Assembly (NCBI GenBank): GCA_934717675.1
Contig: CAKUYZ010000068.1
Location: forward strand, 1-9,013
Reading direction: 5' to 3'
Length of the DNA stretch: 9,013 nt
DNA from: an uncultured Bacteroidales bacterium
GTDB taxonomy: Bacteria > Bacteroidota > Bacteroidia > Bacteroidales > Marinilabiliaceae
The notes beneath the pieces are model-generated. The model saw only the letters and a program-made list of their open reading frames with translations, did no database searches and had not been told where the DNA came from. This document shows positions 1 to 8,954 of this stretch, in pieces. Each line of letters starts with the position of its first letter. Within the stretch, counting starts at the first letter, position 1. A program made the position numbers and the translations under genes.

Positions 1-813
1 GTAAAGATCCTCATGAGGGCCCTTGGCGTTGACCAAGCTTACATTGGGATTGAGAATAACAAGAAAGATGCCATTGACAATCTCACCAGACTTGCCTCTA
101 GTTTTGAGGGCATAACAGTCCAACCTCTCAAGCTCCGCTATCCACAAGGTGGTGAGAAGCAGCTCATAGATGCCTGCATAGGCCGTCAGGTGCCCAGTGG
201 CAAACTGCCTATCGATGTTGGGGCGGTGGTGCAGAATGTTGGCACCGTCTATGCCATCTACGAGGCCGTGCAGAAAAACAAGCCACTGGTCGAAAGAATC
301 GTGTGCGTCACGGGCAAGCCGCTGCGCGAGCCTAGCAACTTCCTTGTCCGCATAGGCACTCCCGTGTCTGACCTCATTGAGGCGGCCGGAGGAATGCCGG
401 AAGACTGTGGCAAGGTGATTGGAGGTGGGCCGATGATGGGTCGCGCCTTCACGCGCCTGGACGTGCCTGTGGTGAAAGGCACATCCGGCATAACGCTTAT
501 GAGTGTCGAGGACTCGAAGCGCAAAGAGGTGCGCAATTGCATTCGTTGCGCCAAGTGTGTGAGCGTCTGCCCCATGGGTCTGCAACCTTTCTTGATGTCA
601 ACGTTGGCGAAGTTGGGACGATACGACGACCTGCGCGCCAACCTCGTGATGGATTGCATAGAGTGTGGTTGCTGCATATTCACCTGCCCGAGCAATAGGC
701 CCATTCTTGACTATGTGCGCATGGGCAAAGCTCGCGTGGGCGCTCAGTTACGCGCGGAGGCCGCGGCCAGAAAGGCCGCCGCGGAGGCCGCAAAGGCCTC
801 TGAGGCAAAGTAA
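1..813 (+). CDS. rnfC: RnfC, electron transport complex subunit C (5' truncated by window edge)
   Basis: Peripheral, cytoplasm-facing subunit of the Rnf complex; in the family it carries FMN and NADH sites in its N-terminal half and passes electrons through two 4Fe-4S clusters. The frame is open from base 1 (it begins V-K-I-L before the first ATG at 13), so that ATG is internal; 270 residues are present of a family length near 440. Visible: the RYPQGGEKQL stretch, an SLBB-like segment, a GGGPMMG turn, then two CxxCxxCxxxCP ferredoxin motifs, with cysteines at window codons 180/183/186/190 (538-573) and 219/222/225/229 (655-690). The protein ends in an Ala/Lys/Glu-rich, probably helical tail, a common RnfC trait. 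The FMN/NADH-binding part lies outside the window. rnfD follows after 53 bases. Assignment is very secure from motifs plus neighbours. Confidence 0.96.
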   Translation, partial: VKILMRALGVDQAYIGIENNKKDAIDNLTRLASSFEGITVQPLKLRYPQGGEKQLIDACIGRQVPSGKLPIDVGAVVQNVGTVYAIYEAVQKNKPLVERIVCVTGKPLREPSNFLVRIGTPVSDLIEAAGGMPEDCGKVIGGGPMMGRAFTRLDVPVVKGTSGITLMSVEDSKRKEVRNCIRCAKCVSVCPMGLQPFLMSTLAKLGRYDDLRANLVMDCIECGCCIFTCPSNRPILDYVRMGKARVGAQLRAEAAARKAAAEAAKASEAK

Positions 814-866
814 GGATGGAATAAGTGCCGTCTGCAAATTAGGTAAAGCACAATAACAAAAGATAA

Positions 867-1841
867 ATGAATAAGTTGACCATAGCGCCTTCGCCCCACG
901 TCCATTCGGGGGATTCTGTGAGGCGCAATATGTTTGGCGTGGCCATTGCGCTAGTGCCCGTCTTGGCCACTTCGCTCTGGTTCTTTGGCTTGGCCGCGTT
1001 GTCTGTCATTCTGACATCGGTCGTGGCCTGCGTGGCTGTGGAGTTCCTGATCCAAAAGTTCATCTTAAAGGTCCCGACAACAGTGAGCGATGGCTCCGCC
1101 ATTGTGACCGGACTTATCTTGGCGTTCAACCTGCCTTCCAACTTGCCATTATGGATTGTTGTGATTGGCGCGATCTTCGCCATTGGCGTCTGCAAGATGA
1201 CATTTGGCGGCCTGGGGCAGAACATAGTGAACCCTGCCATTGCCGGCCGCGTGTTCCTTCTCATGTCGTTCCCTGCCCAGATGACCTCTTGGCCCGTGGC
1301 TGGTGGCGTTGATGGTGCGACAGGAGCCACTCCGCTCGGCCTGCTCAAAGAGGGGCTCAAGAGCGGCAAGAGCGTCAGTGAGATTATTGACATCCCGGCA
1401 GCTTCGGACCTTTTCCTTGGTGGTGTGGGTGGCTCCATTGGCGAGGTTTCCGCGTTGGCCATCATCATTGGCCTTGTTTTCCTGCTCGTTACGAGGATCA
1501 TAACATGGCACATTCCTGTGGCCGTAATCGGCTCAATGGCTGTGCTCCAAGGAGTCTTTTTCTTGGCTAACCCTGAGTCCTTTGCCTCGCCTGCGTTCAC
1601 GGTGCTTACAGGTGGCGCGATGTTCGGAGCCGTGTTCATGGCAACGGACTACGTGACGTCTCCAATGACGCATAAGGGCATGATAATCTACGGTTGTGGC
1701 ATTGGAGTCATGACAATTCTGATCAGAGACTTTGGCGCATACCCAGAGGGTATGTCATTCGCCATCTTACTTATGAATTTGGTCACGCCGCTCATCAACA
1801 GATTTTGCGAACCTAAAAGATTTGGGGAGGTTGCGAAATGA
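867..1841 (+). CDS. rnfD: RnfD, membrane flavoprotein subunit of Rnf complex
   Basis: Integral membrane subunit, homologous to NqrB, thought to take part in ion translocation and to carry FMN covalently bound to a threonine. The 324 residues match the usual family length. The N-terminus has the family-type SPHVHSGDS segment before the first hydrophobic helix (from about residue 22), and many membrane segments follow. The flavinylation motif appears as DGATGATPL at residues 149-157; by analogy with the S/T-G-A-T motif of RnfD and NqrB, the FMN acceptor would be Thr155. ATG 867 is preceded by an A-rich leader without a clear Shine-Dalgarno, as is common in Bacteroidota. The stop overlaps the rnfG start by four bases (ATGA), indicating translational coupling. 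The transported ion cannot be read from the sequence. Confidence 0.97.
   Translation: MNKLTIAPSPHVHSGDSVRRNMFGVAIALVPVLATSLWFFGLAALSVILTSVVACVAVEFLIQKFILKVPTTVSDGSAIVTGLILAFNLPSNLPLWIVVIGAIFAIGVCKMTFGGLGQNIVNPAIAGRVFLLMSFPAQMTSWPVAGGVDGATGATPLGLLKEGLKSGKSVSEIIDIPAASDLFLGGVGGSIGEVSALAIIIGLVFLLVTRIITWHIPVAVIGSMAVLQGVFFLANPESFASPAFTVLTGGAMFGAVFMATDYVTSPMTHKGMIIYGCGIGVMTILIRDFGAYPEGMSFAILLMNLVTPLINRFCEPKRFGEVAK
1824..1830 (+). promoter_or_regulatory. Shine-Dalgarno-like site before rnfG
   Basis: GGGGAGG lies seven bases before the rnfG ATG, inside the last codons of rnfD. It is the best Shine-Dalgarno match before any gene in this window; the other starts have A/T-rich leaders or, for rnfA, only a weaker AAGAAGG at 3116-3122. 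Together with the ATGA overlap it supports ATG 1838 as the rnfG start. The bases also encode rnfD residues, so the match could be partly chance. Confidence 0.45.
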
Positions 1842-2512
1842 AAAAACTAGAGTCCACATTGCCGAACATGGTCATTGTTTTGACCGCGGTCTCTATCATC
1901 TCGGCGGCTTTGCTTGGCGTTATGCAGCAGCTTACCAAAGAGCCGATAGCAAAAATTGAGAGGCAGACGCTTGAAGACGGCATCAAGACAGTGATGCTTG
2001 CCGGCCAGGCGGGCGAGCTGACGGTGGTTAACACCGAGAATGTTGAGAATGAAAACGGTGCATTCACTGTCTATACTGCCGAGATGGGCGGAACCGTGAT
2101 AGGGAAAGCTGTAAAGACCGCAGTGACAGGTTTTTCCCCTGGCTTGACCGTGCTGACGGGTTTTGACCCCGAAGGAAACATCTTGGGCTACGAGATTCTC
2201 GCCTCGTCTGAGACTCCCGGACTTGGTGAAAAAGCGGGTGTCTGGTTCCAGAAGGGGCAGAAAGGAGACGTCATAGGCAAGAATCCCGGCCAAGGTGAGC
2301 TTAGAGTTTCAAAAGACGGTGGTGACGTGGATGCCATCACAGCCTCGACCATCACCAGTCGCGCTTTCTTGCGTGCCATCAATATGGAGTATGCCACTGT
2401 GGCCGCCACGGCCGAGAAAGCGCAAGAGCCTCGCCCTGTGGTGGTGGATTCTGTGGCCGCGCCCGTGGATACTGTGACGGTTATGGATACTGCGAAAGTT
2501 GTGGCGCAGTGA
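1838..2512 (+). CDS. rnfG: RnfG, periplasmic FMN-binding subunit of Rnf complex
   Basis: NqrC-like Rnf subunit, anchored by one N-terminal helix with an extracytoplasmic FMN domain that relays electrons within the complex. The 224-residue product has a hydrophobic segment at about residues 10-30 and an FMN-binding domain with the TPGLGEKAG stretch typical of the family. The flavinylation motif appears as DAITASTITS at residues 165-174; the acceptor is expected to be Thr171. TAST replaces the common SGAT, a variation allowed within this motif. After about residue 195 there is a low-complexity Pro/Val/Ala/Asp tail with V/M-D-S/T repeats, beyond the FMN domain. The start overlaps the rnfD stop and has a good ribosome-binding site. 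The rnfE start follows after 27 bases. Confidence 0.96.
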   Translation: MKKLESTLPNMVIVLTAVSIISAALLGVMQQLTKEPIAKIERQTLEDGIKTVMLAGQAGELTVVNTENVENENGAFTVYTAEMGGTVIGKAVKTAVTGFSPGLTVLTGFDPEGNILGYEILASSETPGLGEKAGVWFQKGQKGDVIGKNPGQGELRVSKDGGDVDAITASTITSRAFLRAINMEYATVAATAEKAQEPRPVVVDSVAAPVDTVTVMDTAKVVAQ

Positions 2513-2515
2513 AAA

Positions 2516-2535
2516 TCAAGAATCTAAAATCTTGA
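2516..2535 (+). repeat. Short inverted repeat in rnfG-rnfE gap
   Basis: TCAAGA (2516-2521) and TCTTGA (2530-2535) are perfect inverted 6-mers separated by eight A-rich bases. They sit just after the rnfG stop and end four bases before the rnfE ATG. The stem is too weak and lacks a T-run, so it is unlikely to be a terminator; it might affect rnfE translation or mRNA processing, or be chance. Confidence 0.35.
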
Positions 2536-2539
2536 ACCT

Positions 2540-3127
2540 ATGAACAAACTACAAATAATAATAAACGGCATTGTAAAGGAGAACCCGACGTTCGTCCTCC
2601 TTTTGGGCATGTGTCCGACATTGGGCACCACCACGTCGGCCATCAACGGCATGGGCATGGGTCTGGCCACGATGGTGGTGCTCATGTGCAGCAATGCGGT
2701 CATTTCTCTTGTCAAGAACCTGATACCAGATATGGTGCGCATCCCGTCGTTCATCGTCATCATCGCCACTTTCGTAACCGTGTTGGAGATGCTCATGAAG
2801 GCGTATGTGCCTGCGCTCTACGCCTCGCTGGGCTTGTTTATCCCCCTCATTGTGGTGAACTGCATAGTTTTGGGGCGCGCAGAGTCTTTTGCCGCCAAGA
2901 ACACTCCTTTGGCGTCGCTGTGCGATGGCCTTGGCATTGGGCTGGGTTTCACGTTGGCGCTCACACTTCTTGGCGCTGTGAGAGAGCTCTTGGGGTCTGG
3001 CAAGATTTTTGGCCTGCCTCTATGGGGTGAGGACTATGGCGTGTTGGCGTTTGTCTTGGCGCCAGGCGCATTCATAGTGCTCGCCTACCTCATCGTCATA
3101 GTAAACAAACTCACTAAGAAGGCTTAG
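2540..3127 (+). CDS. rnfE: RnfE, membrane subunit of Rnf complex
   Basis: Integral membrane subunit homologous to NqrD and paralogous to RnfA. RnfE and RnfA pack with inverted topology and share a 2Fe-2S cluster in the membrane plane in solved Nqr/Rnf structures (established knowledge). The 195-residue length is typical. The two family cysteine signatures are present: LGMCPTLG with Cys25 and VVNCIVLG with Cys108. About six hydrophobic helices are apparent. ATG 2540 aligns with the family start; no clear Shine-Dalgarno is seen. The rnfA start lies five bases after the stop. The distinction from RnfA rests on the CPTLGTTT and NCIVLGRAE sequences. Confidence 0.96.
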   Translation: MNKLQIIINGIVKENPTFVLLLGMCPTLGTTTSAINGMGMGLATMVVLMCSNAVISLVKNLIPDMVRIPSFIVIIATFVTVLEMLMKAYVPALYASLGLFIPLIVVNCIVLGRAESFAAKNTPLASLCDGLGIGLGFTLALTLLGAVRELLGSGKIFGLPLWGEDYGVLAFVLAPGAFIVLAYLIVIVNKLTKKA

Positions 3128-3132
3128 ACACT

Positions 3133-3717
3133 ATGGAATACATTCTCTTGGCCATCTCGGCCATATTCGTGAACAACGTAGTGTTGTCACAATTCTTGGG
3201 CATCTGCCCCTTCCTTGGCGTCTCTAAGAAGATGTCCACGGCGGCGGGAATGGGCGCAGCTGTCACGTTTGTGCTAACCCTGGCCACCATTGTGACCTAC
3301 TTGCTTCAGAAGTACGTGCTTAACGCGTTTCACATAGAGTATATGCAGACGATACTCTTCATCCTCGTCATCGCCGCATTGGTGCAGATGGTGGAGATCA
3401 TTTTGAAGAAAATGTCGCCGTCGCTCTACTCCGCCTTGGGCGTATTTCTGCCACTCATTACGACCAACTGCTGCATTCTTGGCGTGGCCATCATTGTAGG
3501 CAACGGCGTGGCGGACGGCAGCTATGACTTGGTCAAGGGCGTGGTCTATGCCATCGCTACGGCTCTTGGCTATGCGTTGGCCCTGATTCTGTTCTCTGTC
3601 CTCCGTGAGCATCTTGAACTTATGGAAGTGCCTGTGGCCATGAAGGGTACGCCGATAGCGTTGCTGACGGCAGGCCTGATGGCTATGGCGTTTGTAGGTT
3701 TCTCTGGCATGGTGTAG
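3133..3717 (+). CDS. rnfA: RnfA, membrane subunit of Rnf complex
   Basis: Integral membrane partner of RnfE, homologous to NqrE. The 194-residue product shows the family signatures NNVVLSQFLGICPFLGV with Cys25 and TTNCCILGV with Cys113/Cys114; one cysteine of each signature is expected to ligate the shared membrane 2Fe-2S cluster. Six hydrophobic helices fit the family. It begins five bases after rnfE, with a weak AAGAAGG ribosome-binding match about ten bases upstream. It is the last gene of the operon: a strong terminator begins 24 bases after its stop. The order C-D-G-E-A is that usual for Bacteroidota and Clostridia, with rnfB at one end; rnfB is not seen here and presumably lies off the left edge. 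Confidence 0.97.
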   Translation: MEYILLAISAIFVNNVVLSQFLGICPFLGVSKKMSTAAGMGAAVTFVLTLATIVTYLLQKYVLNAFHIEYMQTILFILVIAALVQMVEIILKKMSPSLYSALGVFLPLITTNCCILGVAIIVGNGVADGSYDLVKGVVYAIATALGYALALILFSVLREHLELMEVPVAMKGTPIALLTAGLMAMAFVGFSGMV

Positions 3718-3740
3718 GGAGGATTCCTACGGAAACAAAA

Positions 3741-3783
3741 GCGGGCGCGGCGCACAAGATGAGTGCGGCCGCGCCCGTCTTTT
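3741..3783 (+). terminator. Intrinsic terminator of the rnf operon
   Basis: Perfect 9-bp stem GGGCGCGGC (3743-3751) / GCCGCGCCC (3768-3776), extended outward by C-G and G-U pairs and inward by GCAC/GTGC (3752-3755 / 3763-3766) with one bulged G and a 7-base loop. It is preceded by AAAA and followed by GTCTTTT. Its position just after rnfA marks the end of the rnf transcript. Confidence 0.9.
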
Positions 3784-3822
3784 ATGTGTCATCGCATAAA
3801 AATCGGGTGTCTATTTTGGCTA

Positions 3823-3855
3823 TTGTTAGCCTTAGGCTAGCTGTGCGTAATTTTG
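3823..3855 (+). promoter_or_regulatory. Candidate Bacteroidota-type promoter for the DMT transporter
   Basis: TAATTTTG at 3848-3855 matches the Bacteroidota -7 consensus TAnnTTTG exactly. A partial -33 element TTG lies at 3823-3825, leaving a 22-base gap, slightly longer than usual. It is downstream of the rnf terminator, where a promoter is needed. Transcription would start close to 3860, almost at the ATG (3862). The 8-base pattern also occurs by chance inside genes here (for example TAGTTTTG near 100 and 2865), so this is moderate evidence only. Confidence 0.45.
3827..3839 (+). repeat. Small inverted repeat upstream of the transporter gene
   Basis: TAGCC (3827-3831) and GGCTA (3835-3839) flank TTA. 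It lies between the possible -33 and -7 promoter elements of the transporter gene, where an operator could sit. Short enough to be chance. Confidence 0.25.
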
Positions 3856-3861
3856 CGCATT

Positions 3862-4806
3862 ATGCAGAAGAGTGAATTGAAGGGCCATGGCGCCATATTT
3901 GGCGCAAACTTCATTTGGGGCGTCATGAGCCCGATGGCCAAATATGTCTTTGCTGGTGGCGTCATCACGCCCATAGTTCTCGTGAGCTGGAGAATGGTTG
4001 GCGCAGTGGTTTTGTTCTGGTTGCTATCTTTTGTTGTGGGAAGTGAGAAGGTGCCGACGCGAGACAAGTTGCTGTTTGGCGCCGCGGCATTGCTGGGGGT
4101 GGTATTCAACCAGTGTGTCTATACCTTGGGGCTGGGAATGACATCGCCTGTCGATGCCTCTGTCATTTCAACCAGCACGCCCATATTCACCATGATAATT
4201 GCGGCCATATATCTCAAAGAGCCGTTGACGTTTAAGAAAGTTGGCGGTGTGTTGCTTGGAGCCGCGGGTGCTGTCATGCTCATTGTGAGTGGCGCGAGTG
4301 CGGCGGCAGAAGGTGGCGGAAGCGTGATGGGAGACTTGCTGTGCATCTTTGCGGAGCTGTGCTTTGCCACATATCTTGTCCTCTTCAAAGGACTCATAAG
4401 CCGATATTCGCCTGCGACCGTCATGAAGTGGATGTTCACATGGTCGGTCGTCATGGTCCTTCCTTTCTCGTTTTCAGAAATGGCGGGGGCGGACTATGCG
4501 TCGGTGTCTCCCAGTGTGGCGGCCTGCGCTGCTTTCGTTGTGGTGTTCGGCACGTTTGTGTGCTATCTGCTTGCGCCTGTGGGGCAAAAGTATTTGCGCC
4601 CCACCGTGGTGAGTATGTACTTCTACGTGCAGCCGGTCATGTCCGCCATATTGGCCACGGCGATGGGAAACGCTGGGCCCTTTGGCGCGGTGAAGGTGTT
4701 GTCCATAGCAATGATATTCATAGGCGTGTTCTTGGTCATGACGAGCAAGAGCAGGGCGGATGTCGAGGCTGCGGGGGCTCTTAGTTCCTCAGTCTCGAAA
4801 AATTAG
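3862..4806 (+). CDS. EamA/DMT-family membrane transporter
   Basis: Probable inner-membrane carrier of the drug/metabolite transporter superfamily; many members export amino acids or other small metabolites, but the substrate cannot be inferred here. The 314-residue product has two EamA repeats, about residues 6-142 and 156-294, and roughly ten hydrophobic helices. Family-like features include the N-terminal GANFIWGVMSPMAKY segment and the STSTPIFT and KEPLTFKK segments at the end of repeat one. A short hydrophilic tail follows the last helix. ATG 3862 is chosen; an in-frame TTG at 3853 would add three residues but overlaps the promoter-like element. The gene stands alone between the rnf terminator and valS, so neighbours do not suggest a substrate. 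Its stop codon lies inside a 16-base palindrome. Confidence 0.88.
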   Translation: MQKSELKGHGAIFGANFIWGVMSPMAKYVFAGGVITPIVLVSWRMVGAVVLFWLLSFVVGSEKVPTRDKLLFGAAALLGVVFNQCVYTLGLGMTSPVDASVISTSTPIFTMIIAAIYLKEPLTFKKVGGVLLGAAGAVMLIVSGASAAAEGGGSVMGDLLCIFAELCFATYLVLFKGLISRYSPATVMKWMFTWSVVMVLPFSFSEMAGADYASVSPSVAACAAFVVVFGTFVCYLLAPVGQKYLRPTVVSMYFYVQPVMSAILATAMGNAGPFGAVKVLSIAMIFIGVFLVMTSKSRADVEAAGALSSSVSKN

Positions 4807-4814
4807 CTAATTTT
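4799..4814 (+). repeat. 16-base perfect palindrome across the transporter stop codon
   Basis: AAAATTAGCTAATTTT reads identically on both strands. It contains the transporter stop TAG (4804-4806) and overlaps the -7-like TAATTTTG (4808-4815). As RNA it would form only a weak A/U stem, with its U-run inside the 3' arm. It may be a binding site, a weak terminator or chance. Confidence 0.5.
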
Positions 4815-4815
4815 G
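4808..4815 (+). promoter_or_regulatory. Candidate -7 promoter element for valS
   Basis: TAATTTTG is an exact TAnnTTTG match and identical to the element before the transporter gene. It would give a valS leader of about 40 bases. No good -33 TTTG is seen at the expected distance (about 4785), so the assignment is tentative; read-through from the transporter gene is the alternative. Confidence 0.4.
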
Positions 4816-4864
4816 CCAACGGCGTTGTATAAACGAAGCAAAACATACACTTAGATATAGAGAT

Positions 4865-7492
<2,628 letters not shown>

Positions 7493-7510
7493 GCGGCTGA
7501 CACGAAAAAA

Positions 7511-7566
7511 GGAAGAGGCCTAGCCCAAGCAAGCCGTGACAAACGACTGCGGGCCAGGCCTCTTTT
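7511..7566 (+). terminator. Long hairpin terminator after valS
   Basis: AAGAGGCCT (7513-7521) pairs perfectly with AGGCCTCTT (7556-7564), extended outside by two G-U pairs. Inside, after one A-C mismatch, GCCC (7523-7526) pairs with GGGC (7551-7554), and smaller pairings continue toward a GACAA loop. The stem ends in TTTT and is preceded by six A. It ends only 24 bases before the next start codon, so it could also act as an attenuator for that gene. Confidence 0.78.
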
Positions 7567-7590
7567 AAAACATAAATCAACATCATCAAG

Positions 7591-8751
7591 ATGAAAAAGA
7601 CAACACCAATAACCCTCCTTTGTGGCTACCTCGGAGCAGGAAAGACCACGTTGCTGAACCAGGTTCTCAACAACCAGAAAGGGTTCAAGGTAGCCGTCAT
7701 TGTCAATGACATAGGCGAGGTCAATGTTGATGAAAAACTCATTGCCAAAGGGGCTAACATAACAGACACCTCAAGCATTGTGCCTCTGACCAACGGCTGC
7801 ATTTGCTGCACCTTGAAGACGCAAATGGCGCAAGACATTGAGGACCTCATTGCCTCGGGCAAATATGACTACATCCTCATCGAGGCCTCTGGCGTATGCG
7901 AGCCTATGCCTATTGCCCAAGAGCTTGAGACCATCCAAAACGGCCGACTGGACAACGTGGTTGGCGTGGTGGACGCAAAGAGGCTCGTGGATGAGTTCGC
8001 CGGTGGCGACGCCCTGCTGAAGGACAAAGACGAAGAGGACATAGAGAGCCTCCTTGTGCAGCAGATTGAGTTCTGCTCCACGCTCGTGATCAATAAGAAA
8101 GACCTTGTGACCGAGGAGCAATTTAAGAAGGTGCGCGCCGTCATCAACGCCATCCACCCCAACGTCAAAATTATAGAGACGGACCACGGCAAGGTGGATG
8201 TTGCCGACATCTTGGCCACAGACAGCTTCGACTTTGCCACCGTATACTCCAGTGCCGGGTGGTGCAAGGCCTTGGAGGAGGACGAGCATAATGACGATGG
8301 TGATGACGATGACGAGCACGACGGACATGAGCACGAAGTGCACGAGCATCACCACGAGCATCGTCACGAGGGTGAGGATACCGATGAATATGGCATAGGC
8401 ACGATGATTTATTACAGACGCGCGCCTTTTGACAGAAACAAGCTGGACTTCTTCATCCGCAAGTGGCCGCGCAACATAATCCGTTGCAAGGGCATAATCT
8501 GGTTCGATGACGACCGTGACATGGCGCTTCTCTTCGAGACCTCAGGTCAGCAGGTGCAGCTCCAAGCCACGGGCAAGTGGATTGCCTCAGCCCCGAAGAA
8601 GGAGATGGAGAAGCTGCTCCAAGAGAACCCGAACATTGAGGCTGATTGGGACGACTTGTATGGCGACCGTATGATCAAGCTTTGCATCATAGGTCAGAAT
8701 TTGGACAAGAAGAAGATATCGGACGATTTGGACGCTTGCCTGGGCCAATAG
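7591..8751 (+). CDS. COG0523/G3E (CobW/YjiA-like) GTPase, putative metal chaperone
   Basis: P-loop GTPase of the G3E family, whose members insert or deliver metals (zinc, cobalt, nickel) to proteins; zinc-handling members are common, but the metal here is not proven. The 386-residue product has a Walker A GYLGAGKTT at residues 12-20, the family metal site CxCC as C70-I-C72-C73, a conserved EASG (98-101), NKKD guanine-specificity motif (168-171), and a C-terminal CobW_C domain (about 275-360). Between the domains, residues 231-266 form a very acidic, histidine-rich insert (ten His from 233 to 259), a likely metal-binding loop seen in many COG0523 proteins. No cobalamin, urease or nitrile-hydratase gene is nearby, which argues against those specialised subfamilies. 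ATG 7591 starts directly at the P-loop domain; no Shine-Dalgarno. A terminator follows 26 bases after the stop. Confidence 0.93.
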   Translation: MKKTTPITLLCGYLGAGKTTLLNQVLNNQKGFKVAVIVNDIGEVNVDEKLIAKGANITDTSSIVPLTNGCICCTLKTQMAQDIEDLIASGKYDYILIEASGVCEPMPIAQELETIQNGRLDNVVGVVDAKRLVDEFAGGDALLKDKDEEDIESLLVQQIEFCSTLVINKKDLVTEEQFKKVRAVINAIHPNVKIIETDHGKVDVADILATDSFDFATVYSSAGWCKALEEDEHNDDGDDDDEHDGHEHEVHEHHHEHRHEGEDTDEYGIGTMIYYRRAPFDRNKLDFFIRKWPRNIIRCKGIIWFDDDRDMALLFETSGQQVQLQATGKWIASAPKKEMEKLLQENPNIEADWDDLYGDRMIKLCIIGQNLDKKKISDDLDACLGQ

Positions 8752-8777
8752 CGGGCGGGCAATCATAGGTTCCCATC

Positions 8778-8816
8778 AATGCGCCTGCGCGGTTGTTTGC
8801 CGTGCAGGCGCATTTT
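8778..8816 (+). terminator. Intrinsic terminator after the metal-chaperone gene
   Basis: Perfect 11-bp stem AATGCGCCTGC (8778-8788) / GCAGGCGCATT (8804-8814), continued inward by a G-U pair and CGG/CCG with a 7-base loop. The T-run TTTT occupies 8813-8816. It separates the GTPase gene from the tRNA. Confidence 0.88.
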
Positions 8817-8839
8817 GCGTTTGGAATGTTTTGCGATTG

Positions 8840-8859
8840 GCGCATATACATAGATGCGC
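8840..8859 (+). repeat. Inverted repeat in the gap before tRNA-Tyr
   Basis: GCGCAT (8840-8845) and ATGCGC (8854-8859) flank eight bases and are followed by six A. The arms repeat hexamers already present in the preceding terminator. No T-run follows on either strand, so it is not a normal terminator. In the rest of the 138-base gap (8817-8954) I see only a short TTTGC/GCAAA pair (8905-8918), no supportable gene, and only an imperfect -7 match, GAACTTTG at 8942-8949, just before the tRNA. Confidence 0.4.
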
Positions 8860-8954
8860 AAAAAATGTGGCTCGCTATTGTATGGGAGCGAAAAAAGAGC
8901 GAAATTTGCACTCGCAAAAGGGAAACGGCTCGGTGGCTGTGGAACTTTGGCAAT

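Noticed and set aside
13..15. ATG at 13 as the rnfC start
   Set aside because: The frame is open to base 1 with family-like residues before it, and the flavin/NADH-binding half of RnfC is missing, so the true start is outside the window.
839..1639. 266-codon minus-strand open frame opposite rnfD
   Set aside because: Antisense shadow of a secure membrane-protein gene; composition (Thr/Pro/Met-rich) is what a reversed hydrophobic gene gives.
3853..3861. TTG at 3853 as the transporter start
   Set aside because: Adds only three residues, overlaps the promoter-like TAATTTTG, and an ATG follows at 3862.
7771..8367. 198-codon minus-strand open frame opposite the GTPase
   Set aside because: Its Val/Leu/Met-rich start is just the complement of the His/Asp-rich insert; no independent evidence of a gene.
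8281..8388. His/Asp-codon repeats taken as a tandem DNA repeat or unstable tract
   Set aside because: The low complexity is at the protein level; the codons vary and the frame continues into a normal CobW_C domain.
8687..8953. 88-codon minus-strand open frame covering the end of the GTPase gene and the gap before the tRNA
   Set aside because: Overlaps the GTPase 3' end and its terminator, has no recognisable family and no upstream signals.
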